From: Mageeibacillus sp. UBA5770
GTDB taxonomy: Bacteria; Bacillota_A; Clostridia; Saccharofermentanales; Saccharofermentanaceae
Direction: 5' to 3'
DNA length: 14,084 nt
NCBI GenBank assembly: GCA_002418705.1
Contig: DIEQ01000099.1
Location: 1-14,084, forward strand
The position numbers and the translations under genes were made by a program. Shown here piece after piece: positions 7,360 to 14,084 of the stretch. Under the pieces are notes generated by a model that was not told where the DNA came from, ran no database searches, and worked only from the letters and a program-made list of their open reading frames with translations. The number at the start of each line of letters is the position of its first letter. Position 1 is the first letter of the stretch.

Positions 7360-8367
7360 TTACCAGGCGAAACCGGGAGCGTTCTCTTTTGTAATCAGAG
7401 TAACATCGATCGGAACTGAAGTGGGAACAACTGTGGCGCCCCAGTACTTGGCAAGAGCCATGCCCAGACCGATACGGACCTGGTCGCGGGGATACTGAGC
7501 ACTTGTAGCCATGAAGTTGCCGCCTTCTGCGACTGCCTTAACAGCTTCAGGACTTCCGTCTACACTGTAAAGAAGAACGGAGGAGCCTGCGCCCTGGATA
7601 GCAGCGAGGGCACCCATGGAGCCGGTGTCATTGACACTGAATATTGCTTTGATTGCCGGATTTGCCTGAAGCATATTCTCAACAACTGTCAGAGCGACAT
7701 CTCTCTCCTGCTTACCGTTCTGTGTATCAACAATTTTGATGCCGGGAGCTGTAGCAACAGCATCTGTGAAGCCTGCCACACGGTCAAGAATAGGTGTAAC
7801 TGCGATACCGTCAAGAATGGCAACGTCGCCCTCTCCATTCAGGTCTTCAACCATCTGCATACCGGCAAGATAGCCGGCATCATAGTTCTTGGATCCTACA
7901 AAGCTGTCAACCGGACCGTCTGCCTGTGCATCAACACAAACAACGATAACTCCGGCGTCATGTGCATACTGTACTGCAGATGCAATACCGGCTGAGTCTG
8001 CGGGATTCAGAAGCAGGATATCAATTCCCTGCTGAACCATATCTTCAACGTCACTGATCTGCTTTGACACATCGTGGCTTGCATCTGTATAAATAACCTT
8101 AGCGCCGATTGCAGCGCAGGCTTCTTCAAGAGCTTCCTTCATAACAACGAAGTACTCGTTGTTCATTTCCTGGAAAGCCATACCTATAAAGAGCTGGTCA
8201 TCGCCGCCCTTTGTTGTTTCCTCAGTTACTGCAGCTGCGTTCGTTCCCTCTGCAGCAGCAGCTGCTGTTGTTGTTGTTGTCGTTGCCGGAGCTGCTCCGC
8301 CGCAGCCCACGAGCAGCATCGCGGATGTCATTACCATACATAAGATTGCAATTAATTTTTTCTTCAT
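7360..8367 (-). CDS. Sugar ABC transporter substrate-binding lipoprotein, RbsB type
   Basis: A 335-residue secreted lipoprotein. The signal peptide has a KKK n-region and a hydrophobic core, and ends in the lipobox LVGC (19-22), so Cys22 would be lipidated and the protein anchored outside the membrane. A low-complexity Thr/Ala linker (about 27-52) precedes a periplasmic-binding-protein type 1 domain of the RbsB group. That domain begins at FIGMAFQEMNNEYF (60-73) and includes DVEDMVQQGIDILLLNPADSAGI, VVCVDAQADGPVDSFVGSKN, and IFSVNDTGSMGALAAIQGAG. Aromatic and polar residues such as Asn69, Asn70 and Asp147 are in places that usually contact sugar. The start at 8367 has AGGAGA at 8374-8379. It is the first gene of the operon, with a leader of about 130 bases and a hairpin right after the stop. 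It captures the sugar or polyol for the ATPase/permease pair; sequence alone does not name the ligand. Confidence 0.93.
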   Translation of the reverse strand: MKKKLIAILCMVMTSAMLLVGCGGAAPATTTTTTAAAAAEGTNAAAVTEETTKGGDDQLFIGMAFQEMNNEYFVVMKEALEEACAAIGAKVIYTDASHDVSKQISDVEDMVQQGIDILLLNPADSAGIASAVQYAHDAGVIVVCVDAQADGPVDSFVGSKNYDAGYLAGMQMVEDLNGEGDVAILDGIAVTPILDRVAGFTDAVATAPGIKIVDTQNGKQERDVALTVVENMLQANPAIKAIFSVNDTGSMGALAAIQGAGSSVLLYSVDGSPEAVKAVAEGGNFMATSAQYPRDQVRIGLGMALAKYWGATVVPTSVPIDVTLITKENAPGFAW

Positions 8368-8470
8368 TTTTTCTCTCCTATCAAATCGATATTCTTTTTA
8401 TGAAATAATCAGGAAAATCTCTCTTTTGTCATTTCTCAGTATTTCACAGCCTTGAAATATTAATTTGTTT

Positions 8471-8479
8471 CCTCCTTTC
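8471..8479 (-). promoter_or_regulatory. Isolated strong Shine-Dalgarno sequence in the leader, STAB-SD-like
   Basis: GAAAGGAGG lies about 100 bases upstream of the binding-protein start, with no ATG, GTG or TTG at a usable distance after it. It sits some 20 bases after the predicted transcription start. The string is the same as the core of the Bacillus thuringiensis cry3A STAB-SD element, which binds the 30S subunit and blocks 5' exonuclease decay. The true ribosome binding site of the gene is separate (8374-8379). Function is inferred from sequence and position. Confidence 0.5.
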
Positions 8480-8505
8480 GTAAAATTCTTTTTTGAATCC
8501 CCTTT

Positions 8506-8534
8506 ATAATAGTCCCTGCAAAACGAATAAGCAA
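8506..8534 (-). promoter_or_regulatory. Sigma-A-type promoter of the sugar operon
   Basis: On the minus strand TTGCTT (8534-8529) and TATTAT (8511-8506) are separated by exactly 17 bases. Transcription would begin near 8499, giving a leader of about 130 bases before the binding-protein ATG. It is the best promoter match in the gap between the regulator and the operon and lies just downstream of the two dyad sites. Confidence 0.6.
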
Positions 8535-8551
8535 GAGTCTTTTCTATTTTG

Positions 8552-8607
8552 TTGTACATTACACAAATTCATGCCGCTTGTTTTGTACACCATGCACAAA
8601 TTCCATG
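8552..8607. promoter_or_regulatory. Pair of related dyad sites, candidate ROK regulator operators
   Basis: TTTGTACACCATGCACAAA (8582-8600) is a near-perfect dyad: 8-base arms with 7 of 8 matching around a 3-base centre. A shorter relative, TTGTACATTACACAA (8552-8566), keeps the outer TTGT/ACAA arms. Both are followed by the same flank, ATTCATG or ATTCCATG, so the pair is also an imperfect direct repeat. Centres are 32 bases apart, about three helical turns. TTTGT...ACAAA arms resemble XylR-type ROK operators. Both sites lie upstream of the -35 element of the operon promoter. Confidence 0.55.
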
Positions 8608-8855
8608 GTTTTTATTATGATTTGCGGCTATGATCAGTAATCTCCTATCTTGGTTTTGCTGCGTCAGATCGTCTAAAGCGACTTTCCAAAGCACATGAAA
8701 AAGGTATCGCAAAAAAGTTGTAGTGTTTTTTCCCGTACAAAACACAGACAGACATAAATTAAGCGTGGCCGCAGAAAGCATCAGCTTCATACGTACCACG
8801 CCGGTATCGATCAGATTTACTTTTAATGCAGGCCGAATTTTAGCCAGGCGGAATT
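8608..8855. other. Gene-free stretch between the candidate operators and the regulator gene
   Basis: I see no convincing gene here. A minus-strand open frame (8799-8569) runs across it and through the dyad sites, but it has no good ribosome binding site and an unconvincing composition. The only structure seen is the hairpin at 8763-8801, given separately. Confidence 0.5.
8753..8801 (-). terminator. Possible weak terminator of the ROK regulator gene
   Basis: GCGTGG (8763-8768) pairs with CCACGC (8796-8801). Inside is a smaller stem, GAAAGC/GCTTC with one bulge around ATCA. On the minus-strand transcript the structure is followed by TTAATTTAT. It lies about 55 bases after the regulator stop codon. 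The interior mismatches and loose U-tract make it a weak candidate. Confidence 0.4.
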
Positions 8856-9983
8856 CTATATGGCATTAATAAAGTCAGAAATAAACTTAAGGGCGGCTCC
8901 CGCAGCAATTGCTTCCTTTTGGTAGTTGCAGACATGAAGGTAATCGTTCTTGTCTCCAAAAATATTGAATTTATTGACTCGGGCATTCAGGTCATCCATA
9001 TAATCACCTATGAATTGCCCGACGTAACCGCCGATAATTACTTTGCAGTCATACAGCACATTAACATTAACGACCGCATCGGTTAAATGATCCAAATAGG
9101 TATCCCACAGCTTGACAGCGTCGGGGCTGCCTTGCTTTAGCAAACTGAAAAAATCCTCAAGATTCCCGTCTGTAAGAGACGATAGAACAGTTGCAGCACA
9201 GTACGGATCCACGCAGCCGCGCTTCCCGCAATAGCACGCCTCGCCGTCCTTAACAATGGCAAGGTGACCTACTTCGCCGCTGTGCAGGTTGTCTCCGGTA
9301 AACTGCTGCCCGCTAATTACGACAGAGCCGCCGACATTATTACTCAGCATAATATAGAAAGCATTCTTAATATCCGTGTTTATCCAGAGTTCCGCAAAGC
9401 TAGCCGCATTTGCGTCATTCATAAGGGCTGTCGGGTAAGAAATGTTTCTTGAAAACTCCTGGCATGTAGCACCGGTAAAGCCTAAAATCTGACCATAATA
9501 CACGGTTTGAAAATCAGCCGTGCAAAGACCCGGTACGCCTATACCAACACCCAGAATATTACCCGGATGTATCTTTGCGTCTGCAATAAGTTCTTTCACT
9601 ATTTCACCGAGATACTGATAATACTCATCAGTCCTGGTAAAAGCATATCTGACACGGGCCTTGGCAATAATGGCTCCGCGCAGGTCAACCGCAATAGCCG
9701 TTATATGGTTCTTTGTAATGTCGAGTCCAATCGCAATGCGGGCATCACTGACTATGTCGTATGTCTTAGCACGGCGGCCGCCTGTATTTCCAATATATCC
9801 GGCCTCAACGAGAAGGCCTTCATCCTGAAGTTCTGATAAATATTGTGTTACGGTCGGAAGTGACAGCTGAAGGGCTTCAACAATCTCCTGTTTGGTAAGT
9901 TGCCCGATCCGAAAAAGAAGGCTATAAACACTCGCACGATTTGCTCTTTTAATTTCCATGTTTGCCGTAATTTTTTGCTTCAT
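8856..9983 (-). CDS. ROK-family transcriptional regulator, XylR-like layout
   Basis: A 375-residue regulator. An N-terminal winged helix-turn-helix (about 14-78) includes TKQEIVEALQLSLPTVTQYL (30-49) and GGRRAKTYDI, a typical wing. It is followed by a ROK domain with MNDANAASFAE (188-198) and the ROK signature GEVGH (236-240), then the zinc-type cluster CYCGKRGC (Cys250, 252, 257). The phosphate loop reads GLDITKNHI instead of the glycine-rich GGT of sugar kinases, so it is a sensor and not an active kinase. Such proteins bind a sugar or sugar derivative and control neighbouring uptake genes, usually as repressors. It lies upstream of, and in the same direction as, the ABC operon, so its effector is probably the imported compound or an early product. 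The start at 9983 is supported by AAGGAA eight bases upstream and the MKQKIT N-terminus. The operon promoter with two dyad sites follows its 3' end. Confidence 0.9.
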   Translation of the reverse strand: MKQKITANMEIKRANRASVYSLLFRIGQLTKQEIVEALQLSLPTVTQYLSELQDEGLLVEAGYIGNTGGRRAKTYDIVSDARIAIGLDITKNHITAIAVDLRGAIIAKARVRYAFTRTDEYYQYLGEIVKELIADAKIHPGNILGVGIGVPGLCTADFQTVYYGQILGFTGATCQEFSRNISYPTALMNDANAASFAELWINTDIKNAFYIMLSNNVGGSVVISGQQFTGDNLHSGEVGHLAIVKDGEACYCGKRGCVDPYCAATVLSSLTDGNLEDFFSLLKQGSPDAVKLWDTYLDHLTDAVVNVNVLYDCKVIIGGYVGQFIGDYMDDLNARVNKFNIFGDKNDYLHVCNYQKEAIAAGAALKFISDFINAI

Positions 9984-10041
9984 AGCTTTCTTTCCTTATC
10001 TTTGGTGTTGTTTTTGCAAGCTAATTTGTAATACGCCTTTA

Positions 10042-10047
10042 ATTATA
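10042..10047 (-). promoter_or_regulatory. Candidate -10 element of the ROK regulator gene
   Basis: A consensus TATAAT reads on the minus strand at 10047-10042, about 60 bases before the regulator ATG. The -35 is poor (TTTCTT with a 17-base spacer). A half-site AATTTGT at 10023-10029, matching one arm of the candidate operators, lies just downstream of the expected start point and could allow self-regulation. Confidence 0.4.
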
Positions 10048-10146
10048 TTCTATTTCGGTTCCGGAAGAAACCATTTTTCACATGAAATTTTAATAAAAAT
10101 TGGAAAACCCATACCCTGTTCACTAAACGGGCCGGATTCTTTTTTA

Positions 10147-10476
10147 CTACCACTTGCCTTTTCCGACATGGCTTTCGATTTCAGCTTTGCTTCTCTGCTT
10201 GATTACCCACGCTTCGTCGTGGGCCTTTTTAAATACGGATACGCAGGGTGGATCGAGATTAATTTCCATACCTTCCCTGGCCAGATCCTTGATTTTCATG
10301 GAGAGACTTATGATTTGCATATGAATGTCGTTTGTACGGTCGGCATCGAAGATTTTTTTCGCGTCCTCTTCGGACAGGGCAGCAAACTTCTCCCGGGAAG
10401 CACCGCATTTCGGGCATACGTCAGGTGCTTCGCTGCCTTCGTGATAGAAATGGCAAACAGAACATTTCCAAAGCAT
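10147..10476 (-). CDS. Small rubredoxin-like domain protein
   Basis: A 109-residue cytoplasmic protein. Residues 1-31 form a rubrerythrin-type rubredoxin domain, MLWKCSVCHFYHEGSEAPDV then CPKCGASREKF, with four iron-binding cysteines at 5, 8, 21 and 24. The rest is a helical region ending in NLDPPCVSVFKKAHDEAW and a lysine-rich GKGKW tail. No ferritin-like di-iron domain is present, so it is not a rubrerythrin; an electron carrier or redox-sensing role is the most that can be said. The frame is open further upstream, but the start at 10476 is chosen because AAAGGAG sits eight bases before it (10485-10491) and the rubredoxin domain begins right there. It has a candidate promoter of its own and follows the old yellow enzyme gene by 120 bases. 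I recall similar stand-alone proteins in Clostridia but cannot verify this here. Confidence 0.8.
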   Translation of the reverse strand: MLWKCSVCHFYHEGSEAPDVCPKCGASREKFAALSEEDAKKIFDADRTNDIHMQIISLSMKIKDLAREGMEINLDPPCVSVFKKAHDEAWVIKQRSKAEIESHVGKGKW

Positions 10477-10547
10477 ACTTGTTTCTCCTTTCACATAATA
10501 GATATGGGTATAGCAGTCATCATCATGCATAACTGTGAAACAACTTC

Positions 10548-10575
10548 AGTATACTGCGTTTCTACTTGTTTTCAC
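10548..10575 (-). promoter_or_regulatory. Candidate promoter of the rubredoxin-like gene
   Basis: On the minus strand GTGAAA (10575-10570) and TATACT (10553-10548) are spaced by 16 bases, about 75 bases before the start codon at 10476. The -10 is good and the -35 is moderate (4 of 6). Confidence 0.4.
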
Positions 10576-10584
10576 ACATCAGTG

Positions 10585-10622
10585 AGCCTTATGTATTCAC
10601 CGGAACGCGCGCTCATAAGGCT
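10585..10622 (-). other. Inverted repeat at the 3' end of the old yellow enzyme gene
   Basis: AGCCTTATG (10585-10593) and CATAAGGCT (10614-10622) form a perfect 9-bp stem with a 20-base loop. The stem spans the stop codon of the old yellow enzyme gene. There is no U-run after it, so termination is doubtful; 3' end protection is possible. Confidence 0.4.
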
Positions 10623-11616
10623 TGGGAACATACCCGGGAATGTTGTTTTTGACAGCTATTCGAATGGGCCAATAGGGATCGGCCAGAAGTTGGCGGCCGA
10701 CGGCTATCAGGTCTGCCCTGCCATTCTGAAGTATCTCCTCGGACAGATTTTCGTCGGTAATGAGACCGACTGCAATGGTCGGCAAGCCGCAGTCTTTGCG
10801 GATTTTGGCGGCAAACGGTACCTGATAACCGGGATACGACCGCACTCCCAGGGGTAATAATCCACCCGAACTGACATGGACAAGATCGATGTAGGACCTG
10901 ACCGACTTGATTATGTCCACAATCATATTCACATTTACGCCGCCGACAGCATAATCCGAAGCGGATACCCTGATCCAAAGGGGCTTTTGCCCGGGCCACA
11001 CCTTGCGGATTTCTGTGAGAATTTCTTTTAGTAAACGGGTCCGGTTCTCGAGGCTTCCGCCATATTCGTCCGTGCGCCGGTTGGTAATCGGAGACAGGAA
11101 CTGATGAATCAGGTATCCGTGGGCACTGTGTATCTCCAAAGCATCAAAGCCGGCTTCATCGGCACGCCGGGCCGCCGCGGCAAATGCAGCTGCAATCTCT
11201 TTTATCTGAGCAATGCTTAATTCTTCGGGAACCGGTGAGGCATCACTAAATGCGATGGCACTCGGAGCAAGAGGGATTCTGCCTGTGACTTCGCTTTTTC
11301 TGCCCGCATGATTGAGTTGGATGGCAATCTTCGAGCCGTTTTTGTGGCAGATTTCTGTCAGATCCCTAAGGCCTGCGGTATGGCTGTCGCTCCAGATCCC
11401 AAGGTCATGGTCCGAAATCCGGCCTTCGGGTGTGACCCCGGCAGCCTCAACAATAACAAGCCCTGCACCGCCCTGAGAACGGACACTATAATGACAATAA
11501 TGAAAAAACAGCGGTAATCCGTCCTGCCCGGCCTGGTAGTTGCACATGGGAGGCATAACAATCCGGTTCCTGAGTGTCATGTTTTTGATCTTGTATTCTT
11601 CAAAAAGCTTCAGCAT
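10597..11616 (-). CDS. namA: NADPH dehydrogenase / ene-reductase, class III old yellow enzyme (NamA/YqjM-like)
   Basis: A 339-residue FMN-dependent TIM-barrel reductase of the old yellow enzyme family. It follows Bacillus subtilis YqjM (338 residues) closely. Residues known from YqjM all appear with an offset of at most one: the redox-tuning Cys25 and Tyr27 (PPMCNYQ), substrate-binding His163 and His166, catalytic Tyr168 (EIHSAHGYLI), and the C-terminal arginine finger Arg336 (PYERAFR). Such enzymes use NADPH to reduce activated C=C bonds in enals, enones and nitro compounds and are often induced by electrophiles or oxidants. The start at 11616 is chosen over the upstream ATG at 11655: AGAAGG lies six bases before it, it matches the YqjM start, and the longer form would overlap the selO stop codon. 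It follows selO by 26 bases, so co-transcription is likely. Confidence 0.9.
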   Translation of the reverse strand: MLKLFEEYKIKNMTLRNRIVMPPMCNYQAGQDGLPLFFHYCHYSVRSQGGAGLVIVEAAGVTPEGRISDHDLGIWSDSHTAGLRDLTEICHKNGSKIAIQLNHAGRKSEVTGRIPLAPSAIAFSDASPVPEELSIAQIKEIAAAFAAAARRADEAGFDALEIHSAHGYLIHQFLSPITNRRTDEYGGSLENRTRLLKEILTEIRKVWPGQKPLWIRVSASDYAVGGVNVNMIVDIIKSVRSYIDLVHVSSGGLLPLGVRSYPGYQVPFAAKIRKDCGLPTIAVGLITDENLSEEILQNGRADLIAVGRQLLADPYWPIRIAVKNNIPGYVPKPYERAFR

Positions 11617-11642
11617 CGTAGACCTTCTCTCTTTTATTGAAT

Positions 11643-13109
11643 TTATGTTCCGCAAAAAGTCCGGTATGGACCGGCTGATGTGTCCGGGAGAGCCGCATAT
11701 CCGGCTTGTTCGTGTGTATGCTCATAGGGTCGGGAGAGAACGGGGAGAAGATTCTCCAACACACTGTAATCACCCTTCGTTACTGCGGCATCGAGGGCTT
11801 CTTCCACCCGATGATTGCGGGGAATTACCGCAGGGTTCGAGCGCAGCATCAGCCTGTGTACCACTTCTTTTGATTCCTGCTGGCGGGCAAGTCTTTCCTG
11901 CCATTTTTCATACCAGGCCGCAAATTCCGGTGTGCCTGTCAGGACCATGTCTTTTGACGCGTCATTTTCATGATAAAAAGTTAAGGCCAGGAAGGTATTG
12001 GTATAGTCAGCATGATGCTTCTGCATCAACCCCAGCAACCCTTCAATAAGGTCCAGGTCATCCGGCTCTTGTGTACTAATCCCAAGCTTTGCGCGCATTC
12101 CCGCGAGCCATTCGCGGTTATATAAATCGTCAAATTCCGCTAATATATCCTGCGCCGGCTGTATTGCCTGTACCTGTTCGGCATGTAAAAGAGGCAGCAG
12201 TGTCTCGGCAAACCGCGTAATATTCCATGCTGCAATGTTCGGCTGGTTGCCGTAGGCATATCGGCCCTGGATATCGATAGAGCTGAATACGGTCGCCGGG
12301 TCATATTCATTCATAAATGCGCACGGACCATAATCGATGGTTTCACCGCTGATGGTCATATTATCTGTATTCATAACCCCGTGGATGAAGCCGGCAAGCT
12401 GCCATTTGGCAATCAGAACGGCCTGCCGCCTGATCACTTCCCGCAGAAGGGAAAGATATCGGCTGTCACCCATTGGCACGTCCGGAAAATGACGCTGCAG
12501 GGCATAGTCCGCAAGTATCCTGAGATCCTCGATTGTGCCGAACTGCCTGACATACTGGAATGTACCGAAACGCAGGTGGCTCGAGGCTACGCGTGTCAGA
12601 ATGGCACCCGTCAGTTCCGTCTCACGGAAGACAAGTTCACCTGTAGTCACTACGGCAAGGCTCCGGGTAGTCGGAATGCCAAGGCCATACATCGCTTCGC
12701 TGATGATGTACTCACGCAGCATCGGCCCAAGCGCACCGCGTCCGTCACCTCTGCGGGAATACGGTGTCGGCCCTGAGCCCTTGAGCTGAATATCATATCG
12801 TGCGCCGGAAGGCGTAATCTGTTCTCCGAGAAGCACGGCGCGGCCATCGCCGAGCATGGTAAAATACCCGAATTGATGGCCTGCATATGCCTGTGCAAGC
12901 GGAAAAGCACCTTCAGGAATCCGATTGCCGGCAAGAGTCTGGACGCCATCCTCGCTGCGAAGCGCCTCGGCATTCAGTCCGAGGGATTCTGCAAGAGGCG
13001 TGTTAAGGATGACAAGATTCGGCGAACGGACAGAAACCGGGTCTTGCCCGGTAAAAAACGTCTGCGGAAGACGTGCATAACTATTGTCGAAATTCCATCC
13101 TGTCTGCAT
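11643..13109 (-). CDS. selO: Protein adenylyltransferase SelO (YdiU/UPF0061 family)
   Basis: A 488-residue pseudokinase-fold enzyme that transfers AMP from ATP to hydroxyl side chains of proteins, linked in E. coli to redox homeostasis. All main motifs are present: [12 protein letters not shown] (85-96), [20 protein letters not shown] (106-125) with Lys110, REYIISEAM with Glu133, Arg173 and Arg180, HGVMNTDNM (243-251) with catalytic Asp249 and metal-binding Asn250, and DYGP with Asp259. These match the active-site set known for Pseudomonas SelO (K113, E136, R176, R183, D252, N253, D262) at a constant offset of three, so the enzyme should be active. It ends FCGT, with a cysteine near the C-terminus where eukaryotic forms carry selenocysteine. 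The start at 13109 has AAAGGAGG nine bases upstream. It heads a likely two-gene unit with the old yellow enzyme and is divergent from the dnaK-type gene. Confidence 0.95.
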   Translation of the reverse strand: MQTGWNFDNSYARLPQTFFTGQDPVSVRSPNLVILNTPLAESLGLNAEALRSEDGVQTLAGNRIPEGAFPLAQAYAGHQFGYFTMLGDGRAVLLGEQITPSGARYDIQLKGSGPTPYSRRGDGRGALGPMLREYIISEAMYGLGIPTTRSLAVVTTGELVFRETELTGAILTRVASSHLRFGTFQYVRQFGTIEDLRILADYALQRHFPDVPMGDSRYLSLLREVIRRQAVLIAKWQLAGFIHGVMNTDNMTISGETIDYGPCAFMNEYDPATVFSSIDIQGRYAYGNQPNIAAWNITRFAETLLPLLHAEQVQAIQPAQDILAEFDDLYNREWLAGMRAKLGISTQEPDDLDLIEGLLGLMQKHHADYTNTFLALTFYHENDASKDMVLTGTPEFAAWYEKWQERLARQQESKEVVHRLMLRSNPAVIPRNHRVEEALDAAVTKGDYSVLENLLPVLSRPYEHTHEQAGYAALPDTSAGPYRTFCGT

Positions 13110-13152
13110 AATTGCTATCCTCCTTTAACAGAAGCGGCAGCGTGAAAAGCTT

Positions 13153-13177
13153 AAACATTGATTCAATTATAATGTTT
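13153..13177. promoter_or_regulatory. Dyad symmetry over the selO -10 region
   Basis: AAACATT (13153-13159) and AATGTTT (13171-13177) are perfect inverted 7-base arms separated by 11 bases. They enclose the candidate selO -10 element (TATAAT on the minus strand, 13171-13166), so a bound regulator would block that promoter. AT-rich arms can arise by chance. Confidence 0.35.
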
Positions 13178-13196
13178 TCAGAAGGTGCATGTGCAA
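13166..13196 (-). promoter_or_regulatory. Candidate promoter of selO
   Basis: On the minus strand TTGCAC (13196-13191) and TATAAT (13171-13166) are spaced by 19 bases, about 57 bases before the selO ATG. The -10 is perfect, but the spacer is two bases longer than ideal. Confidence 0.4.
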
Positions 13197-13242
13197 CATT
13201 CAGAGAAATATGTTTAGGACTGCGGACATACCCGGTAAATTA

Positions 13243-13271
13243 TTGATAACGAATGATGTGGGATGTATAAT
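13243..13271 (+). promoter_or_regulatory. Near-consensus sigma-A promoter of the dnaK-type gene
   Basis: TTGATA (13243-13248) and TATAAT (13266-13271) are separated by exactly 17 bases on the plus strand. Transcription would begin near 13278, giving a leader of about 180 bases before the ATG at 13460. Confidence 0.7.
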
Positions 13272-13417
13272 TAATTGTAAGTATTTTTTGCGCTTTTTCA
13301 TATAATTACAGACAAATAATTCAGAACAACATCCGTTGATTCATATTTTATTGATTCTCAAATACGATTATTTTGGCTCCCTTTCTTTTCTTGTTCTTCA
13401 TAATTGAATAATACTAG

Positions 13418-14084
<667 letters not shown>

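Noticed and set aside
8516..8533. Possible CcpA (cre) site around TGCAAAACGAATAAGCA
   Set aside because: An extra base breaks the spacing of the TGNAARCG half, so it does not fit the consensus.
8569..8799. Minus-strand open frame of 76 codons between the regulator and the operon
   Set aside because: It has no clear ribosome binding site and an unconvincing protein composition, and it overlaps the candidate operator sites and the hairpin at 8763-8801. It is most likely chance.
10114..10131. Possible terminator after the rubredoxin-like gene
   Set aside because: The stem is only six pairs with a bulge, and the T-run is not directly adjacent, so it is too weak to list.
10477..10530. Upstream start for the rubredoxin-like protein at 10530
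   Set aside because: The AAAGGAG at 10485-10491 is placed for the ATG at 10476, where the rubredoxin domain begins.
11617..11655. Upstream start for the old yellow enzyme at 11655
   Set aside because: It would overlap the end of selO and adds residues not found in YqjM-type proteins; the ATG at 11616 has a properly spaced AGAAGG.

Overview
The window looks like chromosomal DNA of an anaerobic Firmicute of the class Clostridia, possibly Lachnospiraceae-like. The indications are strong AGGAGG-type ribosome binding sites, sigma-A-like promoters, Clostridia-type protein families (an RbsABC-type transporter with a lipoprotein binding protein, a ROK regulator with the XylR layout, a small rubredoxin-like protein), and no mobile element, tRNA or rRNA. 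The genus cannot be fixed from the sequence.

Positions 1-9983 hold a sugar or polyol utilisation locus, all on the minus strand, so transcription runs from high to low coordinates. A ROK-family regulator (9983-8856) is followed by a 488-base regulatory gap with a promoter, two related dyad sites and a stabiliser-like Shine-Dalgarno sequence. Then comes one apparent operon: a lipoprotein sugar-binding protein (8367-7360), a double-domain ABC ATPase (7278-5782), a permease (5780-4815), a zinc dehydrogenase resembling erythritol/L-threitol dehydrogenase (4693-3611), an L-xylulokinase-like FGGY kinase (3432-1921), a second and different FGGY kinase (1873-266), and the start of an L-ribulose/L-xylulose-5-phosphate 3-epimerase of the UlaE/SgbU type (218 to the window edge). 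The simplest reading is import of a polyol or pentose, oxidation to a ketose, phosphorylation, and epimerisation toward the pentose phosphate pathway. The substrate is inferred, not shown; a pentitol such as xylitol or L-arabitol, or a tetritol, would fit.

Positions 10147-13109, also minus strand, hold three genes unrelated to sugar use: SelO, a protein AMP-transferase; a class III old yellow enzyme of the NamA/YqjM type, 26 bases downstream of selO; and a small rubredoxin-like protein with its own candidate promoter. They share a redox flavour.

From 13460 a plus-strand dnaK-type gene runs off the right edge, divergent from selO across a 350-base intergenic region with a near-consensus promoter. 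This DnaK carries an insert of about 22 residues in its ATPase domain. The insert is normally a Gram-negative mark and is absent from the usual Firmicute DnaK, so this is probably a second or transferred Hsp70.

The most interesting non-coding signals are the two candidate operators upstream of the sugar operon, the GAAAGGAGG element in its leader, and a 12-bp hairpin just after the binding-protein gene. Together they suggest a message built to over-produce the binding protein.
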